Numbered from the stretch's first letter, positions 39,555 through 48,418 are shown. The stretch is 64,000 nt of DNA from Microbacterium murale (GCF_014635185.1 NZ_BMCM01000002.1:1-64000); one strand, 5' to 3'. Notes: a model not told the origin generated them from the letters alone. Numbers and translations: made by a program.

Positions 39555-40010
39555 GTGATCGAGGACTGGCGCACGACCGCGGATGCGGCTCTCACGCGGG
39601 GGCGGCGCTTCGACCGCCGCATCCCGGCGTTCCTGTTGCGCTCGCCCATCAGCCGCCTCGGTTATGCCTGGGGAACGGCGGTCGGCTGGACCTGGGGGTC
39701 GATCTGGAGCACCGGGCCGGTCGAGAGACGGAACGGACTCTGGGTCTTCCAGGGAATGCCGAAATGGGCGTTCAACCGCGGTGGAGTCTGCGTCGGAGGC
39801 TGCTTCCTGACAGGAGACGCCAGGCCGAGCGACGCCGTCCTGCGCCATGAGGCCGTGCACAAGGCGCAGTGGCTGCGTTACGGATTCCTGATGCCTGTGC
39901 TCTATCTGTTCGCAGGCCGCGATCCGATGCGCAACCGCTTCGAGATCGAAGCGGGGCTGGAAGACGGTAACTACGTGCGGCGCTCACGAAAGCGCTCAGA
40001 GCCGAGTTGA
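39555..40010 (+). CDS. Small HExxH-motif protein of unknown function
   Basis: The 151-residue protein has a Trp/Gly-rich central part (GYAWGTAVGWTWGSIWS) and a zinc-peptidase-like RHEAVHKAQWLRYGF followed by FEIEAGLEDGNY, where a third ligand could lie. Similar actinobacterial proteins are often labelled Fe-S oxidoreductase, but no cysteine cluster is present (two Cys in GGVCVGGCF only). The start GTG at 39555 is my choice, 10 bases after the arginase-like stop. Activity is unproven. Confidence 0.6.
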   Translation: MIEDWRTTADAALTRGRRFDRRIPAFLLRSPISRLGYAWGTAVGWTWGSIWSTGPVERRNGLWVFQGMPKWAFNRGGVCVGGCFLTGDARPSDAVLRHEAVHKAQWLRYGFLMPVLYLFAGRDPMRNRFEIEAGLEDGNYVRRSRKRSEPS

Positions 40011-40014
40011 GGGC

Positions 40015-40485
40015 TCAGCGGTCGAGCGGAAGCAGACCGAAGCGCTCGGGGGCGTGGATCGTGGACACCGGGATGCTGAGCGCACCCGTGAGGTGCTCGA
40101 TGATGTCGGCCGTGCCGAGGTATCCGCCGAGCAGTGTCACGTGCGTCGGGTTCTCGCCATCGCACAGCATCTCATCGGCCCAGGCGCACGTCGCGCGCGC
40201 GATCGCCGCACCAGGTGCGCAGGACCGTCCGGATCCAGGTGCACCCGAGCGTGATGAGCGTGCGAGCCAGGTCACGGTCATGCGAGCGGGTGCGTCGATA
40301 ACGCCGATGTCGTCGGCATCCGGCACCTCGATGAAGATGCGTCCCGATGCGCACAGCGGAAGAGTCACGAGGAACGCCTCGAGCTCCGCCAGCGAATTCT
40401 CGTCGGCCGTCACCAGGTAGTGCGCACGCATGCGTTCTGCGCGGCGCTGAGCTCGTCCGGTGCGGACATCGATGGAGGTCGTCAT
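40015..40485 (-). CDS. SIP-domain (siderophore-interacting protein C-terminal) protein
   Basis: The 156-residue protein corresponds to the NAD(P)H-binding SIP domain (HYLVTADENSLAELEAFLVTLP ... HVTLLGGYLGTADIIEHL) of ViuB/YqjH ferric-siderophore reductases, without the N-terminal FAD-binding domain. It may partner with a separate flavoprotein, or have another iron-release role; that is inference. An IdeR/DtxR-type box 24 bases upstream supports iron regulation. Confidence 0.8.
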   Translation of the reverse strand: MTTSIDVRTGRAQRRAERMRAHYLVTADENSLAELEAFLVTLPLCASGRIFIEVPDADDIGVIDAPARMTVTWLARSSRSGAPGSGRSCAPGAAIARATCAWADEMLCDGENPTHVTLLGGYLGTADIIEHLTGALSIPVSTIHAPERFGLLPLDR

Positions 40486-40494
40486 GATCTCTCC

Positions 40495-40500
40495 ATCCTA
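40495..40500 (-). promoter_or_regulatory. -10 element of the SIP gene
   Basis: TAGGAT lies 9 bases before the ATG, and the iron box overlaps the matching -35 position. Confidence 0.42.
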
Positions 40501-40508
40501 ACACCGAT

Positions 40509-40527
40509 GAAGGGTTGCCTTACCTAC
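40509..40527 (-). promoter_or_regulatory. DtxR/IdeR iron box
   Basis: GTAGGTAAGGCAACCCTTC on the minus strand matches 13 of 19 positions of the DtxR/IdeR consensus TTAGGTTAGGCTAACCTAA, including the core AGGT-AGGC-A-CCT. Location over the presumed -35 of the SIP gene predicts repression by Fe2+-bound DtxR. Confidence 0.65.
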
Positions 40528-40534
40528 ACGCGAT

Positions 40535-41242
40535 TCAGGCTTCGACCAGCGCACGCCGGAGATCGTCGAGCTCGGCATCCGTCACTCCGTTCGCCGCGAG
40601 GTAGCCGGCCGCCGACCCCCAGCGCGCGTCGACCTGCTCGAGGACTCGCCGCATAACGTCGGCGGGAGACAGAGTGGCCAAGGCGACCGCATGCTTCGCC
40701 TCCGGATGCTGCACCTCCAGGAACGCGACGATCCTGCGGTTGCGCTCCTGCGGCAGCATGGATGCCGTGAGCGCGTAGTCGCTGATGATCGCCTCGCGAT
40801 CCGCGCCCACGGCCGCGAGGGCGAGCGCGACGGTCACGCCCGTGCGATCCTTGCCCACCGTGCAGTGCACGAGCGTCGGTTCTCCGCGAGCGATGATGCG
40901 AATGGCATCCGCCAACCGCTCACCGCTCTCCTCGAGCAGTTGCCGGTACATGTCGTCAAGGCTCATGTCGTCTTCGAAGAACGAGGCGACGGAGCCGAGG
41001 AAGAGGGGAAGGTGAGTCGTCGCGATGGCGGTCGTCGCAGACGGAGCGCTCGCGACCTCCTGGTCGTCACGCAGATCGACGATGTGCGAGATGCGCTGCT
41101 CGAGCACCGCGAGGCCGGCAGGTGTGGCCGCCACGAGGTTGCCAGACCTCAGCAGTCGACCCTCGCGTATCCGCCCGCCCTCGGCCGGTATGCCTCCCAC
41201 GTCGCGGACGTTGAAGACACCTTCGACTTGGATGACCGTCAC
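40535..41242 (-). CDS. Tyrosine/serine protein phosphatase (DSP-like)
   Basis: The 235-residue protein carries the Cx5R P-loop in VHCTVGKDRTGVT and the N-terminal FNVRDVGG ... RLLRSGNL signature of the PtpB/Y_phosphatase3 family, lipid/phosphotyrosine phosphatases related to mycobacterial PtpB. It starts at a GTG (41242) that overlaps the upstream stop (GTGA), so it is coupled to the AhpD-like gene. Confidence 0.88.
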   Translation of the reverse strand: MTVIQVEGVFNVRDVGGIPAEGGRIREGRLLRSGNLVAATPAGLAVLEQRISHIVDLRDDQEVASAPSATTAIATTHLPLFLGSVASFFEDDMSLDDMYRQLLEESGERLADAIRIIARGEPTLVHCTVGKDRTGVTVALALAAVGADREAIISDYALTASMLPQERNRRIVAFLEVQHPEAKHAVALATLSPADVMRRVLEQVDARWGSAAGYLAANGVTDAELDDLRRALVEA

Positions 41243-41709
41243 GCCGTCGCCACGCGGGGCGGAACCGGGTAACGGCCGGCGACGACGATGCGGTTGAAGG
41301 CGTTGATCGAGACGCACGCCCAGCTCAGTGCGGCGTACTCCTTCTCTGTGAACACGCTGCCGACCCGGTCGTACACATCGTCGGGGATGCCGTCATCGTG
41401 GATGAAGGTGAACGCCTCGGCGAGTTCGAGGGCCGCGCGCTCGCGATCCGAGAACACACCGCTCTCACGCCAGGTCGGGATCTGCAGGAGCGTATCGGCG
41501 TCGATGCCTGCAGTCGCCGCCCGATCGAAATGGATCCGGGTGCAGTACGCGCAACCGTTCAGCTGCGAGCAATGGATCATGACGATCTCTTTGAGACGGT
41601 CGTCGATGCCGTTCGCGGAACAGATCTCGCCCACTGTGCGAGAGAATGCATCGAGAGCCTGATAGGCGGTCGGTTCCGTCTTCGACAAGTGCACTCGTGT
41701 CTCGCTCAT
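41239..41709 (-). CDS. Carboxymuconolactone-decarboxylase/AhpD-like protein
   Basis: The 156-residue protein has the AhpD-fold core LKEIVMIHCSQLNGCAYCTRIHFDRA with the redox CxxC (CAYC) and nearby His. Family members act as alkylhydroperoxidases or disulfide reductants. TATCAT lies six bases before the ATG, a strong leaderless signature. Translationally coupled to the phosphatase gene downstream. Confidence 0.88.
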   Translation of the reverse strand: MSETRVHLSKTEPTAYQALDAFSRTVGEICSANGIDDRLKEIVMIHCSQLNGCAYCTRIHFDRAATAGIDADTLLQIPTWRESGVFSDRERAALELAEAFTFIHDDGIPDDVYDRVGSVFTEKEYAALSWACVSINAFNRIVVAGRYPVPPRVATA

Positions 41710-41715
41710 ACCTCA

Positions 41716-41721
41716 ATGATA
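41716..41721 (-). promoter_or_regulatory. leaderless -10 element of the AhpD-like gene
   Basis: TATCAT (5/6 to consensus) lies six bases before the ATG at 41709. Confidence 0.55.
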
Positions 41722-41786
41722 CGGGCGCCCGCCTACCCTCTCCGAGAGGCAGGAAATGCATCCTGCAGACTAAACGTGCATGAGGT

Positions 41787-41827
41787 TTGGCATACTGCTC
41801 GCTCAGGGGCGGCACTGAGTTGGCATA
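41787..41827 (+). promoter_or_regulatory. direct repeats and dyad upstream of the alpha/beta hydrolase
   Basis: TTGGCATA occurs twice (41787, 41820), 33 bases apart, about three helical turns. A CTCAG-n8-CTGAG dyad (41802-41819) abuts the second copy. This arrangement suggests a regulator-binding region. Confidence 0.35.
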
Positions 41828-41869
41828 TCGCTTCTGCGTTTTCCCACGAGCATGGACTGGGGGCAGAAT

Positions 41870-42799
41870 ATGTTCGTGGCCACAGAGACAAGTGAGTTCA
41901 GCTATCTTCCCCAGCAGGCGCGGGTGCTGAACGTGCCCGTACCCCCTGTCGAACGTGTGACCGTTCGTCTCGCCGACGGACGAGAGCTCAGCGCCCTTCG
42001 CTTCGGCGATGAACCGCCCGTGGTCACACTTCTGCACGGAGCAGGACTCAACGCGCACACCTGGGACACGACGGCACTGCTGCTGCAGCAGCCGGCACTG
42101 GTCATCGATCTCGCCGGACACGGCGATTCCAGTTGGCGCGATGACCTCGACTACTCCGCTCGCACCCTCGCGGCGGACGTCATCGTCGCGCTCGAGAAGT
42201 GGACGGTCGAACCGCAGATCCTCGTTGGCCAGTCCCTCGGCGGACTGACGGCAGCGGCCGTGGCATCCGCTCGCCCCGATCTGGTGCGCGAGCTGATCAC
42301 CGTCGACATCACGCCGGGGATCGACTCCTCAGGCGGCCCGGCCGCCCTGCGTGAGTTCTACGCGGGGCCGACGGACTTCGCCTCCCGCGACGATCTGGTC
42401 GACCGTGCCATGTCGTTCGGCCTCGGCGGCTCGCGCGCCGATACCGAACGCGGCGTCTTCTTCAACTCACGCATCCGTGCCGACGGGCGCGTCGAGTGGA
42501 AGCATCACTTCGCCCATCTCGCGGCCCAGGTGTTCGCTCCGGCCGACTCTCCCGCGGGTGTCGGTGCGACAGCGCCGATCCTGCGCACCACCGGCTGGGA
42601 CGATCTCGCCGGCACGCAGGCGCCGATCACGCTCGTACGAGCGACCTCGGGTTTCGTCAGCGAGGCCGACGGCGATGAACTGCTCCGACGTGTCCCGACC
42701 GCCCGCGTGGTCGCCATGGACGCTTCGCACAATGTGCAGGAGACCGCTCCTCGTGAGCTCGCCGATCTGATCCGCGCTGCCGCGCACTCCCCCGCCTGA
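41870..42799 (+). CDS. Alpha/beta-hydrolase-fold protein
   Basis: The 309-residue protein has the oxyanion loop LLHGAGLNAHTWD, nucleophile elbow VGQSLGG and a late His in MDASHNVQET. I use the ATG at 41870 with GGGGG 7 bases before it; ATG 41852 is an alternative adding six residues. It precedes the ABC importer by 106 bases and could process imported peptides or esters, but that link is inference. Confidence 0.83.
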   Translation: MFVATETSEFSYLPQQARVLNVPVPPVERVTVRLADGRELSALRFGDEPPVVTLLHGAGLNAHTWDTTALLLQQPALVIDLAGHGDSSWRDDLDYSARTLAADVIVALEKWTVEPQILVGQSLGGLTAAAVASARPDLVRELITVDITPGIDSSGGPAALREFYAGPTDFASRDDLVDRAMSFGLGGSRADTERGVFFNSRIRADGRVEWKHHFAHLAAQVFAPADSPAGVGATAPILRTTGWDDLAGTQAPITLVRATSGFVSEADGDELLRRVPTARVVAMDASHNVQETAPRELADLIRAAAHSPA

Positions 42800-42905
42800 G
42801 GAATGTGTCGCCGCATTCCGCTGTTCCCACTCCACTGACTGTCCCGCTCTACGCTCTACTGCACCGGCACACAGCACCTGCCGCACCGAGAGGATCCACA
42901 ACTTC

Positions 42906-44420
42906 ATGTTCCGACGAAACAGACGCCTCGCCGTCCTGTCCACGCTCGCCGCCACCGCCGTCATCCTGAGCGCCTGCGCAGGTTCACCGGAACCGGTGAA
43001 GACCTCGACAGGTGAGCCCGATCTGGACGCCACCCTCACGGTCGGGCTCGTCCTCGAGCCGACCAACCTCGACATCCGTCACACCAGCGGTGCCGCGATC
43101 GAGCAGATCCTCATCGACAACATCTACGAGGGACTCGTCACCCGTAGCCAGGACAACGAGATCGAGCCGCGTCTCGCCTCGGAGTACGAGGTCTCGGATG
43201 ACGGCCTGACATACACGTTCACGCTGAACCCGGAGGTGACCTTCCACAGCGGCACCGCGCTCACGTCGGCCGATGTCGTCGCATCCTACGAGGCTGTGCG
43301 CACCGACGCGACGCTGCAGGGCAACGCCGAGTTCGCGAACGTGGCATCCATCACGGCACCTGACGCGACGACGGTCGTGATCACCCTCACCGAGCCGAAT
43401 CAGAACTTCCTGTTCACCCTCACCGGTCCCGCCGGGCTCGTCTTCCAGTCCGGAGACGCGACCGACTTGCAGACCGCGGAGAACGGCACCGGCCCGTTCA
43501 CTCTGGAGAACTGGAGCAAGGGCAGCACCATCACCTTCGCCCGCTCCGACGCGTACTGGGGCGAGCCCGCCAAGGTCGCCGAGGTCGTCTTCGAGTACAT
43601 CCCCGACTTCACCGCCGGGGTGAACGCAGCGCTCGATGGAAGCCTCGACGTGCTGACCGCGGTCGACCCGAACCTCGCACCGCAGCTTGAGGACTCCGGC
43701 GACTTCACCCTGACCACCGGACGCACCACCGACAAGGCGACGCTCGCGTTCAACAACGCCAAGGCCCCTCTCGACGACGCGCGCGTGCGTGAGGCGCTTC
43801 GGCTCGCGATCGACCACGAGGGACTCGTCGAGGCGGTCGGCGCCGGAGAGACGCTCTACGGCCCCATCCCCGAACTCGACCCCGGCTACGAGGACCTGTC
43901 TGATGTCGCCCCGTACGACCCCGACCGCGCGAAGGAGCTGCTCGCGGAGGCAGGACAGGAAGATCTCGACCTCACCCTGACGATCCCGTCGTTCTACGGC
44001 ACCACCGTGCCGCAGGTGCTCGTGTCCGACTTCGCCAAGGTCGGAGTCACGCTCGAGGTCGACGCGGTGGAGTTCCCGACCTGGCTCGAGGACGTATACA
44101 CGAACAAGGACTACGAACTCAGCTTCGTGCTGCACGTCGAACCGCGCGACTTCGGCAACTTCGCCGACCCTGACTACTACTTCAACTACGACAACCCCGA
44201 GGTGCAGTCGCTGTACGCCGAGGCACTCGCCGAGGTCGACGAGGACGCGTCTGCCAAACTGCTCGCCGAGGCGGCACGTCTGGTCTCCGAGGATCACGCC
44301 GCCGACTGGCTCTACAACGGCGCCACCATCACCGCCGTGACCCCGGTCGTCACCGGCTTCCCGCAGGACTCGATCAACTCGCGCATCAACCTTGCGGGTG
44401 TCGCCAAGGCCGCCGAGTAG
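42906..44420 (+). CDS. ABC importer substrate-binding lipoprotein (peptide/nickel family 5)
   Basis: The 504-residue protein has a lipoprotein signal with lipobox LSAC (Cys about residue 23) and the SBP_bac_5 fold (LTVGLVLEPTNLDIRHTSGAAIEQILIDNIYEGL...). Cluster 5 receptors bind oligopeptides, dipeptides, nickel chelates or glycosides, and the ligand cannot be told from sequence. It is followed by two permeases and two ATPases, a complete importer. A hairpin in the next gene may favour its higher expression. Confidence 0.93.
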   Translation: MFRRNRRLAVLSTLAATAVILSACAGSPEPVKTSTGEPDLDATLTVGLVLEPTNLDIRHTSGAAIEQILIDNIYEGLVTRSQDNEIEPRLASEYEVSDDGLTYTFTLNPEVTFHSGTALTSADVVASYEAVRTDATLQGNAEFANVASITAPDATTVVITLTEPNQNFLFTLTGPAGLVFQSGDATDLQTAENGTGPFTLENWSKGSTITFARSDAYWGEPAKVAEVVFEYIPDFTAGVNAALDGSLDVLTAVDPNLAPQLEDSGDFTLTTGRTTDKATLAFNNAKAPLDDARVREALRLAIDHEGLVEAVGAGETLYGPIPELDPGYEDLSDVAPYDPDRAKELLAEAGQEDLDLTLTIPSFYGTTVPQVLVSDFAKVGVTLEVDAVEFPTWLEDVYTNKDYELSFVLHVEPRDFGNFADPDYYFNYDNPEVQSLYAEALAEVDEDASAKLLAEAARLVSEDHAADWLYNGATITAVTPVVTGFPQDSINSRINLAGVAKAAE

Positions 44421-44427
44421 CCAGGGC

Positions 44428-45378
44428 GTGATCCGCTACACGCTCACACGAGGAGTCCTGCTCATCGCAGGACTCCTCGTGTCGAGCGTGCTCATCTTCC
44501 TCACGCTGCGGGTCTTCCCCGGCGACGTCGCCCAGCTCATCGCCGGCACCCAGGCATCGCCCGCCACGGTCGAGGCATTGCGGGAATCACTCGGGTTCAA
44601 CCGTCCGCTGCTCGTGCAGTACGGCGAGTGGATCGGCGGAGTGCTCACCGGGGATCTCGGCACGTCCCAGCTCAGCGGCGCGTCCGTGGGTGCGGAGCTC
44701 GCCGAGAAGGCGCAGGTGACCGTGCCCCTGGGCCTGATGGCGCTGGTGATCGCACTGCTGATCGCCGTGCCGTTCGGGATCCTCTCCGCGCTGTGGCGCG
44801 GCCGCGCATCAGGCACGGCGCTCAGCGTCACAGCGCAGGCGCTGGCCGCTGTGCCGGTGATCTGGGCCGGCATGATGCTGATCGTCGTGTTCGCGGTGTG
44901 GCTGGGCTGGCTCCCCGCCCAGGGATTCCCCCGTGGCGGCTGGGAACACCCCTGGCAGGCCTTCCGCGCCCTGATCCTGCCCGCGCTCACGATCGGCATC
45001 GTCGAGGGCGCTATGCTGCTGCGTTTCGTCCGCAGCGCCACTCTGCAGGCCCGTGGGCAGGACTTCGTCCGCACGGCTGCCGCCAAGGGGCTGACCAGGA
45101 ACAGGGCGCTCGTGCAGCACGGCATCCCTGCGGTGGGCCTGTCGATCGTGACAGTGCTCGGTCTGCAGGTGGCGGGCATCATCGTCGGCTCGGTCGTCAT
45201 CGAGCAGTTGTTCACGCTGCCGGGGATCGGGCGGATGCTGGTCGCCGACGTCGGCACACGCGACCTGATCAAGGTGCAGAGCGAACTGCTCGTGCTCACC
45301 GGTCTCGTACTGGTGATCGGCTTCATCGTCGACCTCATCCACCATTTCGTCGATCCGCGCCAGCGAGAGGCCGCCTGA
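44428..45378 (+). CDS. ABC importer permease (DppB/OppB type)
   Basis: The 316-residue protein has the DppB architecture: first helix (about 7-28), FPGD loop, a periplasmic region, and a core of five helices with the EAA motif near RTAAAKGLTRNRALVQHGIP. Start is the GTG at 44428, seven bases after the receptor stop; the frame from 44392 lies inside the receptor gene. Codons 7-19 form a perfect hairpin in the DNA. Its stop overlaps the next start (TGATG). Confidence 0.92.
   Translation: MIRYTLTRGVLLIAGLLVSSVLIFLTLRVFPGDVAQLIAGTQASPATVEALRESLGFNRPLLVQYGEWIGGVLTGDLGTSQLSGASVGAELAEKAQVTVPLGLMALVIALLIAVPFGILSALWRGRASGTALSVTAQALAAVPVIWAGMMLIVVFAVWLGWLPAQGFPRGGWEHPWQAFRALILPALTIGIVEGAMLLRFVRSATLQARGQDFVRTAAAKGLTRNRALVQHGIPAVGLSIVTVLGLQVAGIIVGSVVIEQLFTLPGIGRMLVADVGTRDLIKVQSELLVLTGLVLVIGFIVDLIHHFVDPRQREAA
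44446..44482 (+). promoter_or_regulatory. 15-bp intragenic hairpin at the start of the permease gene
   Basis: ACACGAGGAGTCCTG and its perfect complement flank a 7-base loop within codons 7-19 of the permease. It lies 26 bases after the receptor stop codon, where differential-expression hairpins of ABC operons usually sit. Confidence 0.6.
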
Positions 45379-46244
45379 TGCCCCGCTGGCTGCGAGACCT
45401 GTGGAGGAGCACCACCGGACGCTTCGGCCTGATCACCGTGATCGTCATCGCGCTCGTCGCCCTGATCTCGGTCTTCTGGACGCCCTTCAACCCGTTCGAC
45501 GCCAACGTGCGCGACCGCTGGGCGGCTCCGAGCTGGCCGCATCTGCTCGGCACGGACAACACCGGGCGCGACATCCTCAGCCTCATCATGGCGGGGACCC
45601 GCACGACCGTCTTCGTGAGCGTCGGCGCGGGGATCGTCGCGACCGTCGTCGGAATCGCCCTCGCCGCACTGGGAGCGCTCACCGCCAGGTGGGTACGCGA
45701 GACCGTCGCCGTGCTGGTCGACATCCTGATCGCGTTCCCGGTGCTGATCATCGCCATGATGATCTCCTCGGTGTGGGGCGGGTCGCTGTGGGTCGTGATC
45801 TGGGCGGTCGGCATCGGCTTCGGCGTCAACATCGCCCGTGTCACCCGACCAGAGCTGCGGCGCGTGCAGCAGAGCGACTTCGTGCTCGCCGGCAGGGCCG
45901 CGGGGCTCACCGCGTCGCAGAACCTGTTGCGCCATCTGCTGCCGAACGTCGCGCCGGTCTTCATCGTGCAGCTTTCATGGTCGATGGCAGTGGCGGTCCT
46001 GGCCGAGGCCGGTCTGTCCTACCTCGGCTTCGGTGCGTCGGTCGTCGAACCGTCGTGGGGCATCCTGCTGTCGGACCTGCAGCGGTACATCAGCATCCAT
46101 CCGCTGTCGGTGATCTGGCCGGGCCTCGCCATCACGATCACGGTGCTCGCGCTCAACCTGCTCGGCGACGCGCTGCGTGAGGCGACCGATCCGACGTTGC
46201 GGCACCGCAGTGCCGAGCTGCACACGCCGGCGGTGGTCGCATGA
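45378..46244 (+). CDS. ABC importer permease (DppC/OppC type)
   Basis: The 288-residue partner permease has the N-terminal OppC_N helix (FGLITVIVIALVALISVFW), then PHLLGTDNTGRDILSLIMAGTRT, a hallmark of DppC proteins. The EAA loop LAGRAAGLTASQNLLRHLLPN contacts the ATPases. It overlaps both neighbours (TGATG upstream, ATGA downstream). Confidence 0.93.
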   Translation: MPRWLRDLWRSTTGRFGLITVIVIALVALISVFWTPFNPFDANVRDRWAAPSWPHLLGTDNTGRDILSLIMAGTRTTVFVSVGAGIVATVVGIALAALGALTARWVRETVAVLVDILIAFPVLIIAMMISSVWGGSLWVVIWAVGIGFGVNIARVTRPELRRVQQSDFVLAGRAAGLTASQNLLRHLLPNVAPVFIVQLSWSMAVAVLAEAGLSYLGFGASVVEPSWGILLSDLQRYISIHPLSVIWPGLAITITVLALNLLGDALREATDPTLRHRSAELHTPAVVA

Positions 46245-47032
46245 GTCTCTCGGTGAAGGACCTCGTCGTCGAGATCGACGGTCGCCGCGTCATCGACGGC
46301 ATCTCGTTCGACGTGCCGGACGGCGCACGCCTGGGGTTGATCGGCGAATCCGGCTCCGGCAAGTCGCTCACGGCACTTGCGATCCTCGGGCTGCTGCCAG
46401 ACGGCGCGACAGCGACCGGCAGCATCCGCTGGGATGACACCGAACTGATTGGGATGCCGGATCGCGAACTCGCCCGCTTCCGCGGCGACGACATCGGGAT
46501 CGTCTTCCAGGAGCCGCGGACCGCTCTCAACCCCATCCGCACCGTCGGGCGTCAGATCGCGGAATCCGTGCGCATCCACACTGGAGCCGGGAAGCGCGAA
46601 GCCCGCGCTCGCGCCATCGAGGAGGCGGCACGAGTGCGGCTGCCCGATCCGGAGTCGATCGTGCAGAAGTATCCGCACCAACTATCCGGCGGGCAGCGTC
46701 AACGCGTCGCGATCGCGATGGCCCTCGCGTGCCGGCCGCGGCTGCTCATCGCCGATGAGCCCACCACCGCCCTGGATGTGACCATCCAGGCGGAGATACT
46801 GAAGCTGCTGCTCTCGCTCGTGGAGGAACAGGGCAAGTCGCTGATGTTCATCACGCACGACCTCGCCGTCCTCGCTCAGGTCGCGACGCACGGTGTGGTG
46901 CTCGAGGAAGGACGCGTCATCGAATCCGCACCGGTCTCGACGCTGCTCACTGCTCCCTCCTCGCCGATCACCCAGGGACTTCTGCGCGATGCCACCGCGA
47001 CGCTGTGGCGACCGGAAGGCGGTGACCGATGA
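46241..47032 (+). CDS. ABC importer ATPase (DppD/OppD type)
   Basis: The 263-residue ATPase has Walker [10 protein letters not shown]-loop [10 protein letters not shown], signature LSGGQRQR, Walker [13 protein letters not shown] and the switch His. It is shorter than typical DppD (about 330), lacking the C-terminal oligopeptide/dipeptide extension and its Fe-S-type cysteines. It is coupled by ATGA overlaps to both neighbours. Confidence 0.94.
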   Translation: MSLSVKDLVVEIDGRRVIDGISFDVPDGARLGLIGESGSGKSLTALAILGLLPDGATATGSIRWDDTELIGMPDRELARFRGDDIGIVFQEPRTALNPIRTVGRQIAESVRIHTGAGKREARARAIEEAARVRLPDPESIVQKYPHQLSGGQRQRVAIAMALACRPRLLIADEPTTALDVTIQAEILKLLLSLVEEQGKSLMFITHDLAVLAQVATHGVVLEEGRVIESAPVSTLLTAPSSPITQGLLRDATATLWRPEGGDR

Positions 47033-47841
47033 GCCTGATCTCCACGCGCGGCCTCTCCCGGGACTTCCCCGTTCCGAAGCGGACGATGTTCGAGCGCGCC
47101 GGCACCCAGACCGCCCTGCATCCGACCGACCTCGACATCGAGGCGGGTGAGGCGATCGGCATCATCGGCGAATCCGGCTCTGGCAAGTCCACGCTGGTGC
47201 GCCTGCTGCTCGGGCTGGATCGGCCGACGTCCGGGACCGTGTCGATCGATGGAAAGACGGTGGATGCCGCGGCGTCCGCCCGCTCGCTGCACTGGCTACG
47301 CCGCCAGACGGGGCTGGTGTTCCAGGACCCGTATGCGTCGCTCGACCCTCGGATGAGCGCCGGGCAGATCATCGCCGAGCCGCTGTGGGCCCTCGGAATC
47401 GAAGGAGATCATCGAGCACGTGTACGTGAAGTGCTCACGCAGGTGGGCCTGAAACCGGAGATGGCCGAACGCTATCCGCACGAGTTCTCCGGCGGCCAGC
47501 GCCAACGCGTCGCGCTGGCGCGCGCCATCGCGCACCGGCCGCGCATCCTCGTCGGCGACGAACCGCTGTCCGCCCTCGACGTCACCGTGCGTGCGCAGAT
47601 CCTCGAACTGCTCGATGAACTGCTGCAGACGGAAGATCTCACGCTCATCATGGTCTCGCACGACATCGGCGTGGTTCAGAATCTGTGCGACACCGTCGCC
47701 GTGATGAAGGACGGCCGCATCGTCGAACGCGGCGCGACCCATGACGTACTGCTGCATCCGCAGCAGGATTACACCAAGCGTCTGCTGGCTGCGATCCCCG
47801 TCATCCCCGCTGGAACAGCCGGCGACGGGACTTCGACGTGA
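47029..47841 (+). CDS. ABC importer ATPase (DppF/OppF type)
   Basis: The 270-residue second ATPase has Walker [10 protein letters not shown]-loop FQDPYASLDP, signature FSGGQRQR and Walker B ILVGDEPLSALD. The Walker B start GDEP is common in this family. It completes a heterodimeric ATPase pair. Its last 41 bases overlap the convergent GNAT gene, with no terminator between them. Confidence 0.94.
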   Translation: MSLISTRGLSRDFPVPKRTMFERAGTQTALHPTDLDIEAGEAIGIIGESGSGKSTLVRLLLGLDRPTSGTVSIDGKTVDAAASARSLHWLRRQTGLVFQDPYASLDPRMSAGQIIAEPLWALGIEGDHRARVREVLTQVGLKPEMAERYPHEFSGGQRQRVALARAIAHRPRILVGDEPLSALDVTVRAQILELLDELLQTEDLTLIMVSHDIGVVQNLCDTVAVMKDGRIVERGATHDVLLHPQQDYTKRLLAAIPVIPAGTAGDGTST

Positions 47842-48412
47842 GCGACTTCTGCAGATAGACCGTGCCGAGCGAGCGGCCGAACTTGAAGCCCACCCGCCCC
47901 ATGCGCCCGACTTCGACGAAGCCGAACCTGGTGTGCAGCCTGATCGACGGCTCGGCGCCGCTGTCGCTGATCACCGCCACGATCTCTCGCAGTCCGATCT
48001 CCTCGCACGCCGTGATGAGCGCCTGCAGCAACGCGGAGCCGAGCCCCTTGCCGCCGGCGCCGGGCCCGAGGTAGATCGAATCCTCCACCGTGTAGCGATA
48101 CGCCGATTTGCTCGCCCATGGCTGCACGAGGGCATAGCCGATCACCTGGTTCGACGGTGTCACCGCTACGAGGAACGGGAGCTTGAGCTTCGTCAGCATC
48201 GCAAACTTCTCGCGCCAGTAGCGGTGCGTGCTGCGCTTCTCGTCGAAGGTCACGACGGAGTTGGCCACGTAGTGGTTGTATATCTCGCGGACGTCGGGAA
48301 GATCGCGCAGCACGGCGGGACGGATGCTGAACGAGAACGTGCCGGGATCGGGCTCCGGTTCACGCAGATGACGCGGCAGCCGTCGACGTCGGTCGCCGGG
48401 TTCGAACTGCAT
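47801..48412 (-). CDS. GNAT-family N-acetyltransferase
   Basis: The 203-residue protein has the GNAT fold (FSIRPAVLRDLPDVREIYNHYVANSVVTFDE), resembling phosphinothricin/methionine-sulfone acetyltransferases, with the acetyl-CoA loop GPGAGGKGLGSALL. The basic first 25 residues and the C-terminal SKSRRRLF tail are extensions. TAAGCT six bases upstream suggests its own leaderless promoter inside the ung 3' end. It also lies 9 bases after ung. Confidence 0.85.
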   Translation of the reverse strand: MQFEPGDRRRRLPRHLREPEPDPGTFSFSIRPAVLRDLPDVREIYNHYVANSVVTFDEKRSTHRYWREKFAMLTKLKLPFLVAVTPSNQVIGYALVQPWASKSAYRYTVEDSIYLGPGAGGKGLGSALLQALITACEEIGLREIVAVISDSGAEPSIRLHTRFGFVEVGRMGRVGFKFGRSLGTVYLQKSLTSKSRRRLFQRG

Positions 48413-48418
48413 GCGCTC

